64,000 nucleotides of DNA from assembly GCA_948567375.1 (NCBI GenBank), contig OX419755.1, positions 8,313,001-8,377,000 on the forward strand. The letters run 5' to 3'. Of this stretch, positions 26,101 to 37,968 are shown piece after piece. Position numbers and translations under genes: made by a program. Below the pieces are notes generated by a model. The model was not told the origin of the DNA. It ran no database searches and worked only from the letters and a program-made list of their open reading frames with translations. Origin of the DNA: Lunularia cruciata (lineage: Eukaryota > Streptophyta > Marchantiopsida > Lunulariales > Lunulariaceae). How positions within the stretch are numbered: the first letter of the stretch is position 1; every line of letters begins with the position of its first letter.

Positions 26101-26356
26101 TGCTCTGCAAGGTACATTGTGAATTGTATCAAGAAGTTGATAGCTTCCTTGTTTGCTTCAGGTACCGGTTGCCGCCGCAATTTATTATGAAGATATGTAT
26201 GTGAGCTTTAAAATATCTGAAGCCACTGCTGCCGAAATAAATGGGATCAGGACGTGGGTCACAAATGAGTATATGCACTCAGGTATCCGTGAAGACGGGC
26301 CTCGAATCTTGGACCATTTGTTTGGCCTGCTGAACGGCAAGATCCTCCTGCGCTAG
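23145..26356 (+). CDS. Prolyl aminopeptidase (proline iminopeptidase), alpha/beta hydrolase
   Basis: Exons inferred by homology and phase: 23145-23264, 23437-23573, 23753-23926, 24034-24264, 24522-24622, 24706-24778, 24983-25054, 25588-25695, 25939-26064 and 26162-26356. Landmarks in order are FVVPLDYSSP, LPYLLYLQGGPGFE (oxyanion region), LLDQ|RGTGLSTPL, HFRADNIVRDAE, and LGQ|SFGGFCAVTYLS with the nucleophile Ser at an exon junction. These are followed by GGFERLHYL, NPLYALLHESIYCQ, FPWMFDELEALKPF, YYEDMYV (probable catalytic Asp) and NEYMHSG (probable catalytic His). It closely resembles the plant protein encoded by Arabidopsis At3g61540. The enzyme removes N-terminal proline from peptides. 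The intron at 23574-23752 appears to use a GC donor. The first exon is uncertain (see 22048-22309). Confidence 0.9.
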
Positions 26357-27540
26357 GATCTTAGCAACTTTTTCAGCTCGTAAGCGGTGTACGAACGTTT
26401 TCTAAATCTCAGACTATCCTGTGTTCCTTTCTTCCATTGGTGTCTCTTTAGGAAGTGTTATATCTGCTGACCACTGAAGCGTTGAAAGGGAGAGGCAGTC
26501 GGATTCTCTCCATTAAGTACCATGCGCATTAGTGGAGTAGTTCAACATTCTCAGTGAATCAGTTGAAGAGTTTCTATTAAGCTGAACGAGGCCATAATTC
26601 CAAATGTGCAATATAAGTGCTCACTATGTCGCTACATGCTTTGCTCAGAGCTTATCGATTACATGATGGATAACAGTTCTCTGCTGCTATTGATCAGGAA
26701 ATATTTATATTACGTCTGTGCTTCACCTCACATTCGATCTGTTCGATTCACTTCCTCTCCTTTGCGGATTTGTTACTCATCTCTATTTGCACATATCATG
26801 TTCTGGTTTACTTCCCCTAAGGGGGGAAGTAAAGGGGAAAGTAAAAGCAAAATGGAAATTGTTCAAAGAAGAATTTCCACTCTACTTTTTCATACCCGAA
26901 ATCCCGGGTTTGGTTTAAATCAATTAGTTCTCCACTCATTCAGTTTGGTTTTCAATTGTTTCACATTCGTTTATTTCCAGATTTCTTGATATGAGATGAT
27001 TCTTCATTTCCTCAATACACATTGGTGCACGGTTTCTCTAAATGTAATTATGATAAGACCGTTTGTTCCTTCTCTTTGAAGTAGAAGGTCTATCGGTCAT
27101 TATAATCTCTGATGTATCAAACATCACTAACACATTGCAATACTAGACCTTTCTCTTTGTATCAGAGTTCAAAGGCATCAAACAAGTTCACTCACGAAGC
27201 ATTACTAACACCCAACTAAGAAACAACATAGAACACACTTGAGGTGATGCAAAGCAACTCAAGGTTTCATGAAATGTTATGTTTTGTGTTGGGAATCATC
27301 CTTGTAGAAGAATTGATCTAAACTAGTGCATAAAACACTCTTATTTACACATCAGCCAACTCTAAGGTGTTATTTTCCAACTCTAATTGGGGTTGTGTTT
27401 CACTTTACCCTAAGTAGATATTTAGTAGAATTTTAAAAGAATTTAACAAAATCGGAAAAACTAGAGAAGTCATTGGACTAGAGATTAACTAAAATTAACA
27501 TTTTCACTTAATGTGAATTTAGGACAATTCCCATTTCCAT
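26357..27540. other. Aminopeptidase 3' UTR, then intergenic or LTR remnant
   Basis: The first few hundred bases are probably 3' UTR. From about 27000 the sequence becomes AT-rich. Its right part, next to the minus-strand copia fragment, is where that element's 3' LTR should lie, but I could not define LTR ends. Confidence 0.45.
26807..26833. repeat. Perfect 11-bp inverted repeat (hairpin)
   Basis: TTTACTTCCCC is followed after five bases by its exact reverse complement GGGGAAGTAAA. It lies about 450 bp beyond the aminopeptidase stop codon. Confidence 0.9.
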
Positions 27541-28485
27541 TACACATTTTATGTGTTTTCTTTAGGTAGTGCTTTTGTAAACACATCCATTGTTGTCTTT
27601 GTGTAGGATAGTAAACTAACTTCACAACATTCTCCTCTTCTGTCTCCTCTATAAATCTTCTTCTAATCTCAATGTGCTATTACTTGGATGATGTACATGA
27701 TTCTTATAGAGTGCTATAATTCATGTATAGTCACCGTACAATGTAGTAGGACTTTCATGCTCAAAACCCAACTCCTTAAGAAATCTCATGTTCCATATGA
27801 CTTCTTGAGTAGCATTTGAGGCAGCCATAAATTCTGCCTCAATAGTAGACAATGCAACAGATGTTTGTTGTTTACTACGCCAATTGATTGCTTCACCACT
27901 AAGCATGATTACATATCCACTAGTTGATCTGTTGTTATTTGTGTCATCTCCCCAACTAGCATCTGGATATGCTTCAAGAGTAGAAGCAAGTATGTTCCCT
28001 TGCTTTTGGTACTCCAAGAATGCATCTTGAGTACCCTTTAAGTACCTAAATACTCTCTTTATACCTTTCCAATGTGCCTGCGCAAGGTTGCTTGTATATC
28101 TAGCTAGGGCTCCCACTGCATAACATATATCTGGTCTTGTATAGACCATGATAAACTTAGAGAACCAAGAGAACCAAGAGCACTTTGATACAACATTTTT
28201 TCATAGTGATTCACCTCCCTCCATATGTGATCCTATTGTGTTTCCACCCTAGATCAAGAGGTCTAGAGAAAGGATTCGCTTTTGTCATCTGATACTTAAC
28301 TAGTATGGAGCTCACATATTATGGTTTATTGATCTGGATCCATCTTGCTTCTTTCTCTCGGCTCACTTTGATTTCTAAAATGAATTTTACAAGACCAAGG
28401 GCAATCATCTAAAAAATAGAGCACAAAAAATCTATCACTCCATTGATAGATTCACTATTCCTCAACAACAATTGATCATCTATGT
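27541..28485 (-). mobile_element. Ty1/copia fragment: end of reverse transcriptase and RNase H
   Basis: On the minus strand the sequence runs from an IDD-type reverse transcriptase catalytic site next to 28485, through a FILEIKVSRE segment, to YTRPDICYAVGALARYTSN and the copia RNase H hallmarks DASWGDD, STSGYV and ALSTIEAEFMAAS, ending in CVMEMGIVL. This is a 3'-terminal part only; the upstream part is missing because the old gypsy element begins exactly at 28486. It is broken, with several interruptions outside the 142-codon open RNase H block. Confidence 0.85.
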
Positions 28486-28632
28486 TGTCACACCATTTGT
28501 AGCATCACACCTAGATTGCTTGGACGCTGGAGCAGTAGTATTGGTAGTCAAAAGAGTATTTTGGCAATTACTCATAGACTACTTGTTGACGGAACAAAGG
28601 TATTGACTACATGGTGGGGTCCACTATTACTT

Positions 28633-31532
28633 GCACCATTGTTATGTTGTGGTTTGCGTAGCCTTTGAAAAAGTAAATTGATGTCGTTTATCTCCATAAA
28701 GATGGAGTAGGTTGTATGATAGATCCCACGATTGAGCTATTTCCATGTGAGCAATCTATGTACATGTATACGATTGGCCATATGGATTATGGTCTTGTCT
28801 TCTTTGAGGGTTCTTATATATATCGATGGTGGAGAGTTGGGTGGAAGGGGTGTTTTAGTGGGAGGAGTCTCAAGCGGGAGGAGGATGTTGAGAGTGAGAG
28901 TTGTAGCAAAGCGTGGAGGCCGAGCGTCAAAGAGAGCAATTGATGTCCCATGCTCCTGATCAGGAGATGTCCCATGCTCTTGATTTGCCATTCCTGAATC
29001 CTTTTCTCGTCAAGCTTCAGATTCTACACCACGATGGCTTATGGGATTGGATGGTGGCACGTTTTGGAGCGGTATTCATAGAGTCGATGATGGAAAATCC
29101 AGATCCTATTGTCCTTCCGGTACTTACTTATGAGCAAGTATAGGACTTGAAAATCTATGTGTTCTTGTAATTGGAGATTGAATAAATTTCGTTCATGAGC
29201 TTCAAGATGGATTTGTGGGGTCCACTTGTCAAAAAGTGAAGAAGCTAAATGACAAAATTGCAAGAGATTGAATTCCAAGAAAGAGTCAAGAGTTTTTTTA
29301 CCATCGGGGGAGTTTAAGGAGGGCATTTGAGGAGATAAGACTACGGTTGGAGAGAGCAGCTGACATGCCATAATTTGAAGACTATAATCAAGTGATTTGA
29401 GTTAATTCTCTAGGAGATATGATCAATTGAGTCAAGGGAGGTAAAATTCATACCCAAGAGCAAAAAATAGGTTATTTAAAGAGATTCATGAGACATCTTT
29501 ATGATCTATCAATTGTGTTGGTGAGTTGACAAAGTTCTTGTATTGATAATCTCAATAAATTTTAGATTTTGATCAATCTCAAATCAGATCTGGCCAATTG
29601 AAGTTGGAGCTTTGGAAAGTGAGGAGTTGAAGATGACATTCTGATTTGGTTTGAAGATTTGGTCACTCTTGAAGTTCTGGTCCAAATCACCTTATGAAAA
29701 TTTCTAGTATTTTTGGTGGCTAGATTTTTCACTTCTATGTAGAGGTTTCATGTGAATTCCTTAAATAGAAAATTTAGGGTCTTGGATCAAGCATACTTGG
29801 GTCTATAGAGCTCACAAGTTAGCTCAGCTCAAGAATTGATCTATATCTAGAGTTTGAGGTTGGATTAGGGTACTAAAATTTACAAAGATTTAGACAAGGG
29901 CAAAAAAAGCTACTATGAAAAATTTGGTTGACTTTGGGTCCATGAAGAGTGAGAGCTGATGCAACAAACTCTACTAAAAATACTATCAAAGCTCGGGAGA
30001 GCATTTATGTATTTTATCATAATTGAGTGTCTATGATTGAGAATTGTAAGTTTTTGGAGTTTTTGGGAGAATTAGATTCACCTTTGATCCAGAAATCTAG
30101 GGAAAATTACCCAAAATTAGGAGCAACCCCTAAATTAGGGGTTTCAAAGTTAGCTAAAAATTGCAAAAAATTGGCCAAGTTTGAGAGCTTGTTAGGGAAG
30201 ATATAGTTATCAAATTATGGCTTATTTTGTATCATTGGAAAGCTTATTTCACAATATTTCCATTGAATCCTAGAACATTGTAATGAAAGTTACACAAAGA
30301 AAGTTATGCTTATCTGAGTTACATAAGATTTTCCTCATCAATAAGATATAAGATCACTCCACTTGGAGTATAAATTGGGTGAAGGCTGAAGCACATATGG
30401 GAGGAAGCTTGGAGTATAGATTGAAATTGACTTGATGAAAGAGCAAGAGGGCTTTGAAGCTCAATTTTTACAAAAAACACGAAGAGTTGTTGCTGGATTC
30501 TTGTGATTGGATCCTCTCTATGCTTGTATGCTTGTTTGTATGCCCAATTGGTTTGGATTGGTGTGCTGTAACACCCATTTATGCATGTGTGTGGTATTTA
30601 GCTTGGTATTAAAAGTAATTGAGAGATATTATTTATATAGAGATAAAGGATAATTCTACATTAGTCATGATTAGCTAAAGTTAGTCATAGCTAAGATAGA
30701 GGGGACCTTACTTTAGAGGAAGTAGAAAAGATGAGCACCACTATTTTGGATTTTAGTGTGTTGACTTGGTATTATTCCTAGGTGTTTGGCTTTGAGGAAA
30801 GAGTTGAGAACTCTTGGGCCCGCAAGCCTTTTTGTTTTGGATTCTTCTTTAGTCCAAGGATAGCCCATGTGAAGGAATCCTTGACTTAGTGGTTGGGTCA
30901 AGATAAGACCACATGCTTAAGGGAATATGCCCATGTGAATGGATATTCCTTTCTACTTTTTGACTTTACTTGACTTTTAGCCTAGTAACTTGAGTTACTC
31001 TAGTAATTAGTAACTTTGGTGCGTAACTATTTCACAAGTATATAAACAAGGGATGAGGAGGTACTCATCATCCTTTCATTTGAAATTATCTTTCTCTCAT
31101 TGAGTTCTCTAGTGAGCAATGTCTTGAGTCTTGGAGTGTTAGCCTTGAAAGAGTATGATGGAGTTGGGGTTCCTTGCCTTCTTAGTCCATGGTGCGCTAC
31201 CATAATAGCCATCAGAGGTTCATCTTGAGTGAGAGACAGGCCGGCTCATAGTGCGGGCATTGTGCTTAGGTTCTTTCCTTCTAGGAGTGCTGTGTATTTC
31301 TCCTTGGTAATGTTGGAAGTGATCACTAGTAGAATAGGAGTGCGTGTTATGATGATAGATTAGGTTGCCAGTTACTACTCTACCCAATAGCAAGAATACC
31401 AAAACCTAGAGTGAAGGGTTCTACTGGTTGGGATCTATGCACGCTCAAACTAGTAGAGATAGGTTTACCTCCAACCTTTGATCTATAGGCTCCATAACTA
31501 GGCATCTTGTGTGTTCCAAGAGAGAGAAAAGC
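28633..31532. mobile_element. Unassigned 2.9-kb element inserted in the old LTR
   Basis: The block interrupts the old gypsy LTR cleanly. Its edges read TGTTATGTTG... and ...GTACAAC(A), and flanks 'accat' and 'actat' look like a decayed 5-bp target duplication, with one- to two-base uncertainty. The TG...CA style and 5-bp duplication suggest an LTR-type element. No coding domain is recognisable. Near 28930-28985 'gatgtcccatgctc' is directly repeated. A second LTR-like unit (30567-31249) is nested or contained inside. Confidence 0.5.
30567..31249 (+). repeat. LTR of a gypsy family also present inverted at 63243-63683
   Basis: It begins TGTAACACCC and contains a TATA-like 'agtatataaac' near 31038. 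It shares 'ggatagcccatgtgaagga', 'caagataagaccacatgct' and 'ccatcagaggttcatcttg' with the reverse complement of the right-end LTR. The end near 31249 (ccggctcata) is approximate. It appears to be a solo LTR or an isolated end. Confidence 0.65.
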
Positions 31533-31828
31533 AAAGTACAACACTATTTGCATTGTCGGATGTGCCATCAATGGGACTATTAGGGTTGGAGATCTAGGTC
31601 AAGATCAAGGGGTACACTTTCAAAGTGGAGAGAGCTCACTTCTTTGATGTTGAGCCTTCAAGTTCTTGGTTATGGTGGATAGAGGCCAATGAGTGTCACT
31701 TGGAATCTCTTAGCTAGAGTGGATGTGGCTTGATTGTAATTAGTACCTAGTTGTTGGCAGATTGTTGAGTGATAGATCAAGTATTGATTTGATTGAGTGT
31801 GATTTGAGTTGAGAACAGACTAATTACA

Positions 31829-33461
31829 TCGGAGAAGTGAGGTTAAGGAGAAATTGGGTGCATGAACTGAGAATGTTAGTGGTATCTGCAAAACTTGTTG
31901 ATTGTTGGTAGCTTGATTGTGATTCAAATTTTCCCCCATAGTGATTGTGTGCAGAAGCTCTTTTGAATTGATGCATTTTTGGTAGTGAAGCAGACGGTGT
32001 GTAGAAGCATTGGCCAAATTTGCATGAGAAGAGAGTAAATTTCAAGTAGTGGTGTTTGTCTTGAGCTCAAGAGGTTAAAGCATGATCAATTTAGTGCAAA
32101 TTGAGCTTGAAGGGCAAAATTGAAGGTGGAGTTGGGAACCCATTCCCATAAATTAAAGATGAGAAGATTCTTATCTTTTCAATTTGGCTTGAGTGGAGAT
32201 TTAGTGGAGGATTTGGCAGTTAGCCAACTCTAGGGATTTATGTCAGATTTTGGCTTGAGTTGGAAAAGCTTGGTCAGATTTGGAGGAGGTTTTCTAGATT
32301 TGGAGAGAGCTCTAGATTTGGAGAGGGTTCAAAGTGGCAAGAAGAAAGGCCTCATTTGGCTGAATTTTGGCATTTAGAGGTTTTGAAACATAGGGCTGTG
32401 GGCTATGAGAGGCTACAAAGGCCTAGAAGGGCCACCAAGCCAGCTTGTTGGCATGAGACTAGCTAGTTTAGAATAGTTTTTGGTCATTGTTTGGCAAAAT
32501 CTGTTCCACCTTGCTAGATTATGCGCAATAGGGTTTGAACCCTAGAACTCTGGTTCTTAGACTATGCCCTAGCCAACTGGTCCACCCTCCCTTGTTGTCT
32601 TAGTGGCTGCTCCATTGATATCTATACACATGGAGTTTTGGTCAGGAGAGAAAGTTTGATCCCATTCTTAGTGATCATGGTAGCTTAGGAAATAGATAAC
32701 TCTTATTATTTCAAATACCAAATGGTGGAAAAGTATGTTCGGTGTTGATTTATGAGACAGAGGGTTTTTGTTTCAAATTTTGTGTGATTGGATCTCTTCC
32801 ATTCTTTACTTCCTCTTTGTGCACTATGTTTGTGTGAGATGCTTTGACTTTAGAGCATTGGTGCTCTAGTGTGCTCTCGGTAGTGAGGCTTGAGCAATGA
32901 TCTGTCAAACTACTTGTGTTTCTCTCTGGTGAGGTAGGAAATGATGACCTATAGATTGTGAGAGTGCGTGTTGTGATAGCAAGTTACATGTTACTCTTTC
33001 CCCTAGTGTAGTTGTCATAGACAGAGTTACATTATTGGGACGTTTGGTTGGTGGTGTTGGCACTTGGTGGTAATTCTTGGTGGGATACTTGTGATGGTTA
33101 TGGTTGCGGTTTGTAGTTTCTGGTTACTTTGTCACAGCGGAGTTCTTTGGGGATTTTGGAGGAGATAGCATTGCAATAAGTGGTGGGTTGACTCGGAGTG
33201 GCACTCAATATCAGCTTGTATTTTAGGTCCTAATGAGGGAGAAGAGTGACTTTGAGTTGGAGTTTGACACAAGAGTTAATTTAGTTGAGAGTGCTTTTGT
33301 GTCCGCACCATTATTGTGTGAAACAGACAAGATTTATGGGGCCTCCAAAAGTCCCAGGCATTACTATGGTATAGTGGGTACCATTGAGTTGGATGAATCC
33401 ATCCAAGAGTTTGATAGTTGGTGTGATTTGCAACCGATGCGAAACCTAACTTTGTTTGCAC
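31829..33461 (+). mobile_element. Leader and start of gag of the old gypsy copy
   Basis: This matches 33911-35525 of the younger copy along its length, including the reverse-oriented tRNA-like module. It ends in a gag start region (33233-33461) with LDESIQEFDSWCDL, where the younger copy has LDDFIQEFDSWCDL. The old gag stops at 33461, where the younger element begins. Confidence 0.75.
32522..32590 (-). repeat. tRNA-like module in old gypsy leader
   Basis: The reverse complement reads GGACCAGTTGGCTAGGGC (D-arm/A-box-like) and, after an anticodon-arm-sized gap, GGTTCAAACCC, a perfect match to the RNA polymerase III B-box consensus. Acceptor-stem pairing is poor, so it is tRNA-derived rather than a tRNA gene. 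The younger copy carries the same module at 34616-34685. Confidence 0.55.
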
Positions 33462-33910
33462 TATCACGCCATTTGTAGTTCCGCATCTAGCTGCTCGGAC
33501 ACTGGAGTTCCAGTGATAGTAGTTAGAGTTATTCTAGTAGTTTCTAAGGGACTACTTTCCGACAGTCTGATTTGGTGTTCGGGGTACTGACTTCACGTGG
33601 GGCCCACCGTCACTTTGCACCGTTCGCACTGTCGAGTGTGCCGTCAGTGGGACCGTTAGGGTTCCAGTGCTAGCTCGAGTCTAGGGGGGTATAGTTTCGA
33701 AGTGAGCTCCAGAGAGCTCACTTCTTTGATGTTGAGCCTTCGAGTTCCTGGCTATGGTGGATAGAGGCCGGCGAGCATCACCTTGATTCTCTATGCTTGA
33801 GTAGGTGTGGCTTGATTGTAATCAGTGCCAAGTTGTTGGCAGTTTATAGAGTGACAGATCAAGTTTTGATCTGAGTTGAGTTGAGTTGAAAGTGTTAAGC
33901 AATTTGATTA
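33462..33910 (+). repeat. 5' LTR of younger gypsy element
   Basis: It starts TATCACGCCATTTG (TGTCACGCC in the 3' copy) and aligns with 43245-43693 over 449 bp. It is followed by 'catcagag', which matches only the end of a plant initiator-Met primer-binding site. The old gag reading ends immediately before it. Confidence 0.9.
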
Positions 33911-35229
33911 CATCAGAGAAGTGAAGTCAGGGGGAAATCGGGTGCAAGAACATTGAGTGTTGGTAGTATCTCCAAGCTCGGTGGATCGTGGTAGCTCGAT
34001 TCAAGTTCTGTGTTTCCCTAGTGTGCAGAAGCTCGTTCAAGTGATTCAGATTTGGCAGTTAGGCGGACGGTGTGCGGAAGCGCTGGCCAAATTTTGAGCA
34101 AAGAAGGAGCAATTTTCGAGCAGTGTTGTGATTTTGAGCTCAGGAGGTGAAGGTAGGACCAATTTGCTGCGAGTTGGGCTTAGAAAGTGAAATTGAAGGT
34201 GGAGTTGGGAAGCTCTTCTCCTGAAATTGTGATTTGGAAAAACCTGTTTTGTCAATTTGGCTCGAGTGGAAAGTTAGCGGGGGATTTGGTGGACAGCCAT
34301 CTTTAGGGTTTATGTCAGATTTTACGTCAGATTTTGGGCCAGATTTGGAGGAGTTTTGCTAGTTTGGAGGACTTTTGTAGATTTGGAGAAGTTTTGCCAA
34401 TTTTGGAGGAGGTTTCGAAGTGGCAACAAGAAAGGCCTCATTTGGCTGAATTTCGGCATTTCGAGGCTTCGAGGCATAGGGTTGTGGGCTATGAGAGGCC
34501 TAGAAGGCCTAGAAGGGCCAAAAGGGCCAGCAAGCCAGCTTGCTAGCGTGAGGCTAGCTAGTTTAAAGTAGATCTTGGTCATTGGTTGGCCAAATCTGCC
34601 TTTCCTGCTAGATTGTGCGCAACAAGGTTTGACCCCTAGATCTCTTGTTCCTAGACTGGTGCCCTAGCCAACTGGTCCACCCTCACTTGTTGTCCTAGTG
34701 ACTGCGGCACTGTTATCTATACACATGTAGCTTTGGCTAGGAGTGGCAATTTGATCCCATTCTTGGTGATCCTGGTAGCTTAGGACTTAGATACGAACAC
34801 TCTCTTATGTCAAATGCCAAATGGTGGCAGAGTCAGTCCCGTGTTGTGTTATGAGATGGAGGGTTTTTGTTTAGATTTCTTGTGATTGGATCCCCTCCAT
34901 TCTCTACTTCATGTTTGTGCACCATGTTTGTGTGAGGTGCCTTGACTTTTGAGCGTTGGTGCTCTGGTGTGCTCTCGGTGGTGAGGCTGGAGTGATGACC
35001 AGTCAGACTACCTTTGTTTCTCTCCGATGAGGCAGGAAGTGATGACCTGTAGACCGTGAGAGTGCGTGTTATGATGGCAGGTTACAGGTTGCCCTTCTCC
35101 TGTTAGAGTTACATTAGTGGGTGGTGTCTAGTTGGTGTTGGCACTTGGTGGGGCACTTGCGGTTGCGACTTGCGGGTGCAGTTGGTGGTTTGGGTTTGCT
35201 GTTGCAGTTACGTAGTCACGACGGAGTTC
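33911..35229 (+). other. Long leader of younger gypsy element
   Basis: The 1.3 kb between LTR and gag shows no protein domain. It contains a purine-rich repeat-like stretch (about 34350-34430, 'gatttggag' and 'ttttggagga' words), a 'cctagaaggcctagaagggcc' type repeat near 34500, and the reverse tRNA-like module at 34616-34685. Confidence 0.6.
34616..34685 (-). repeat. tRNA-like module in younger gypsy leader
   Basis: The reverse complement has GGACCAGTTGGCTAGGGCAC and a weaker B-box (GGGGTCAAACC) at the same spacing as in the old copy's leader. Its presence in both copies shows it was in the family's ancestor. Confidence 0.55.
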
Positions 35230-36561
35230 TTTGGAGATTCCAGAGGAGTTAGCCCTATAGTACGCAGTGGGTTTACTCGGAGTGGTGCTCAATATCAGTC
35301 TGTATCTCAGGTCCTAGTGAGGGAGGAGATTGACTCTGAGTTGGAGTTTGACACAGGAGTTGATTCAGTTGAGAGTGCACTTGGTGTGTCCGCACCGTTG
35401 TTGTGGGACATGGACAAGATTTATGGGGCCTCCAAAGGCCCTAGGCGTTACTCTGGTACAGTGGGTACCATTGAGTTGGATGACTTCATCCAGGAGTTTG
35501 ACAGTTGGTGTGATCTACAGTAGATGCGGAACCTGACTTTGTTCACACCCTTCATGGCATGGAAGGGGTTGTTTCAGCATCTGGAGGGTCCGCCAATGGA
35601 TGACTACCATGAGTTCAGGAGAGCTCATTTGGAGGAGATTGAGTTATGGAGACAGTATTGATCTCTACACTATGTCTCCATTACTTCAGGCTCGGTGGCC
35701 AAGAGTAGATTGGTTGTAACCACGAGTTCTAGCTCGAGTAGTGTTGGTGGAGCTAGTGGAGGTGCACTAGCTGGAGATAGTGCTACTACGAGTGGAGGTA
35801 CCATTGCAAGAGGTGGTGTGGTATTGGGGTTTAACCCCATGGTTGAGTTCTTCCTATGTTTGAGGCAGAACTACCAGGGAGTGCGGACTGACAAGCTGAA
35901 GAGCTTGCAAGAGTTCCAGCGGAAGGCTAGAGAGAGCCTACGCGAGGCATACACTCGTATGAGGTGGCCGATCAGTTTCACTCAAGGAGTTACTGAGGCC
36001 CAGGCAGTCCAGTTTTGGTATGGGATACTGGATAGGGAGTTGCGACGTAGAGTTCGTGATGCTACGTTGTTGCAGGCTACTTCGCCCACTTTGGCAGTAG
36101 TCTTTGGTTTGGCTGAGCGTATTGAGCTCAACATGGTGGAGGAGAGAGTGGTGACATCAGGATTTGGTAGGGAGACCTCATCCACGGCTGTGACTTCTTC
36201 TAGAGTGCAGCAGAGTGCACCACGCCCAGTTGGTTTTCGAGGACAGGGTGGACAGCCCAGATCCTATGGAGCGAGTGGAGGGCCTAGTGGAGTTAGACCC
36301 TTACCCTCATTTTCAGGTCAGCAGCAGCCAGTGAGTGGTGGTGTTGCTTGTTGGACTTGTGGTGGACCTCACCATAGGAGAGAGTGTACTCAGGGCAGCG
36401 GACCTGATACCTCTGGTGCATCACAGCTAGCACAGAGGCAGTGTGAGCATTGCCACAGATTTGGTCACACTAGTGACCGGTGTTTTGACCTACACCCAGA
36501 GTTACGGAGTGGTAGGGTTGCTATGGCAGGTAGTAGAGGAGCTCCAGTTCATGGAGGATGA
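35230..36561 (+). pseudogene. Gag region of younger gypsy element
   Basis: An N-terminal acidic part with LDDFIQEFDSWCDL is followed by a capsid-like segment containing KSLQEFQRKARESLREAYTR. A linker rich in Ser and Gly leads to two zinc knuckles near 36350-36490: CWTCGGPHHRREC (CX2CX3HX4C) and CEHCHRFGHTSDRC (CX2CX4HX4C). Gag forms the particle shell and the knuckles bind RNA. The region is fossil and not one continuous frame. Confidence 0.85.
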
Positions 36562-37965
36562 GGTGGTATTGGTGGTGGTAGAGGATCTACACCTAGTAGG
36601 GGTGCAATACCTGCCCTTACTTCTGACACAGCTATGGCTACTCGGATTGAGCAGTTGGAGCAGAGATTGGCTAGTATGGCTATTGCTCAGAGGAGATCAG
36701 ATTCGGGTGCTGAGGCTTCCACCTCATATGCTGGTGATAGAGATGCTTTGGACTTCATGTGCAGAGCAGCACAGGTGGATGCATCTGCAGCAATGACTAG
36801 GAGTGCAGTACGTGCTCCAGAGCCTAGAGGAGCATCAGTGGAGTTGGACCCACAGAGAGGAGAGGTTGGGAGACAGGTCAGACTTCCCCAGTCTTTCACG
36901 CTATCTAAGGCATTGTAGACAACATCCATGGTTCCTAGACGTCCCAGTGCAGGTGTGGTAGGTGGTGATGGAGTACATGATGGACTACCTACTAGTCAGC
37001 CACCTACTACTACAAAGACTGAGTCTAGCATGATGTTGGAGGCGGCTCAACTGATTATGCGGCATCCTTTGTTTTCAGCCAGTGACATGTTTACATTGGG
37101 AGTTGACCCAGCCCTAGTGTTCCGGTTGGCTGCCACGTTGTGTGAGAGTAGGGATGGTGCAGTTCCTACTACTAGAGCAGAGGTGGTTGGTAGTGGAGCT
37201 GACTTGGGTGAGGAGCATGGGATCCGTTCAACGACCAGTGGTTTATGGCAGGCAACAACGGCTAGACTGGAGGAGTTGCCAGCTAGACCGGCCTTTGAGA
37301 GAGTGCGGTTTACACCTGGTGTTGTCCTATTGGATAACCAGAGGGGGATTTTTCATTTGGTGGGACCTTTAGGGAAGGTCTATACACCACAGAGAGTCTT
37401 GTTAGACTCTGGTGCGTAGCCCCTTATGTTGGAGAAGGCTGCAGTTGTCGGTCTAGAGTTACGGAAGACCGATGTGGAGAGGTGTCTATTTCAGATCTAG
37501 ACATCTCTTGGTGGTGGTTCGACACAGTACATCACACGTGGAGAGCTTGTTGTCCATGTTCAGCCTAGTCATCCGACTGATAGCTTGGTGGTGAGAGCTC
37601 AGGCTATTGCGACGATAGCTGAGTCATATGATGTGCTAGTTGGGGGAGCAATGTTATACCCTATGGGTTTCAGCATTGACTATTGGGAGGAGACAACCTC
37701 TTATAGACCTGGTTGGCAGTCTGGTGAGGGATGGGTATGTCGCCTACCAGTACGCTTCAGTAGTGGCAGTCTTGGCTCACTACAGTCCGGGACCATGGCA
37801 GCATCAGTTTTAGCTTTCAGCGGTGCAGTTACTTGGCCTAGTGACTTGTTGGAGGGGAACGCCCATGCAGAGGATACTCCAGTACCAGAGGAGATCACTT
37901 GGCTTTGGAGTACGAGTGGTATTGTTCCATCCACCTTGGATGCTCCATTGTGGAGTTCAGAGTAG
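36562..37965 (+). pseudogene. Gag-pol linker and retropepsin-like protease region
   Basis: A long linker of low similarity to known domains includes RIEQLEQRLASMA, a probable short coiled coil. A protease-like block follows with VLLDSGA at about 37400-37420, the active-site motif of aspartic retropepsins, preceded by GVVLLDNQRG and followed by LVGGAMLYPMGFSIDY. The same block is present in the old copy near 46523-46776 and 50475. Confidence 0.7.
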
Positions 37966-37968
37966 GCA

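Larger units (their letters stand above)
28486..31828 (+). repeat. 5' LTR of the old gypsy copy, split by an insertion
   Basis: 28486-28632 begins TGTCACACCATTTGTAG and matches the first third of the LTRs at 33462 and 43245. The match resumes at about 31533 ('ctatttgcattgtcgg') and runs to 'taattaca' at 31828. The intervening 2.9 kb is a separate insertion. Confidence 0.8.

Noticed and set aside
34616-34685. A functional tRNA gene
   Set aside because: The A- and B-box-like words are present, but the acceptor stem does not pair and the anticodon arm is poor.
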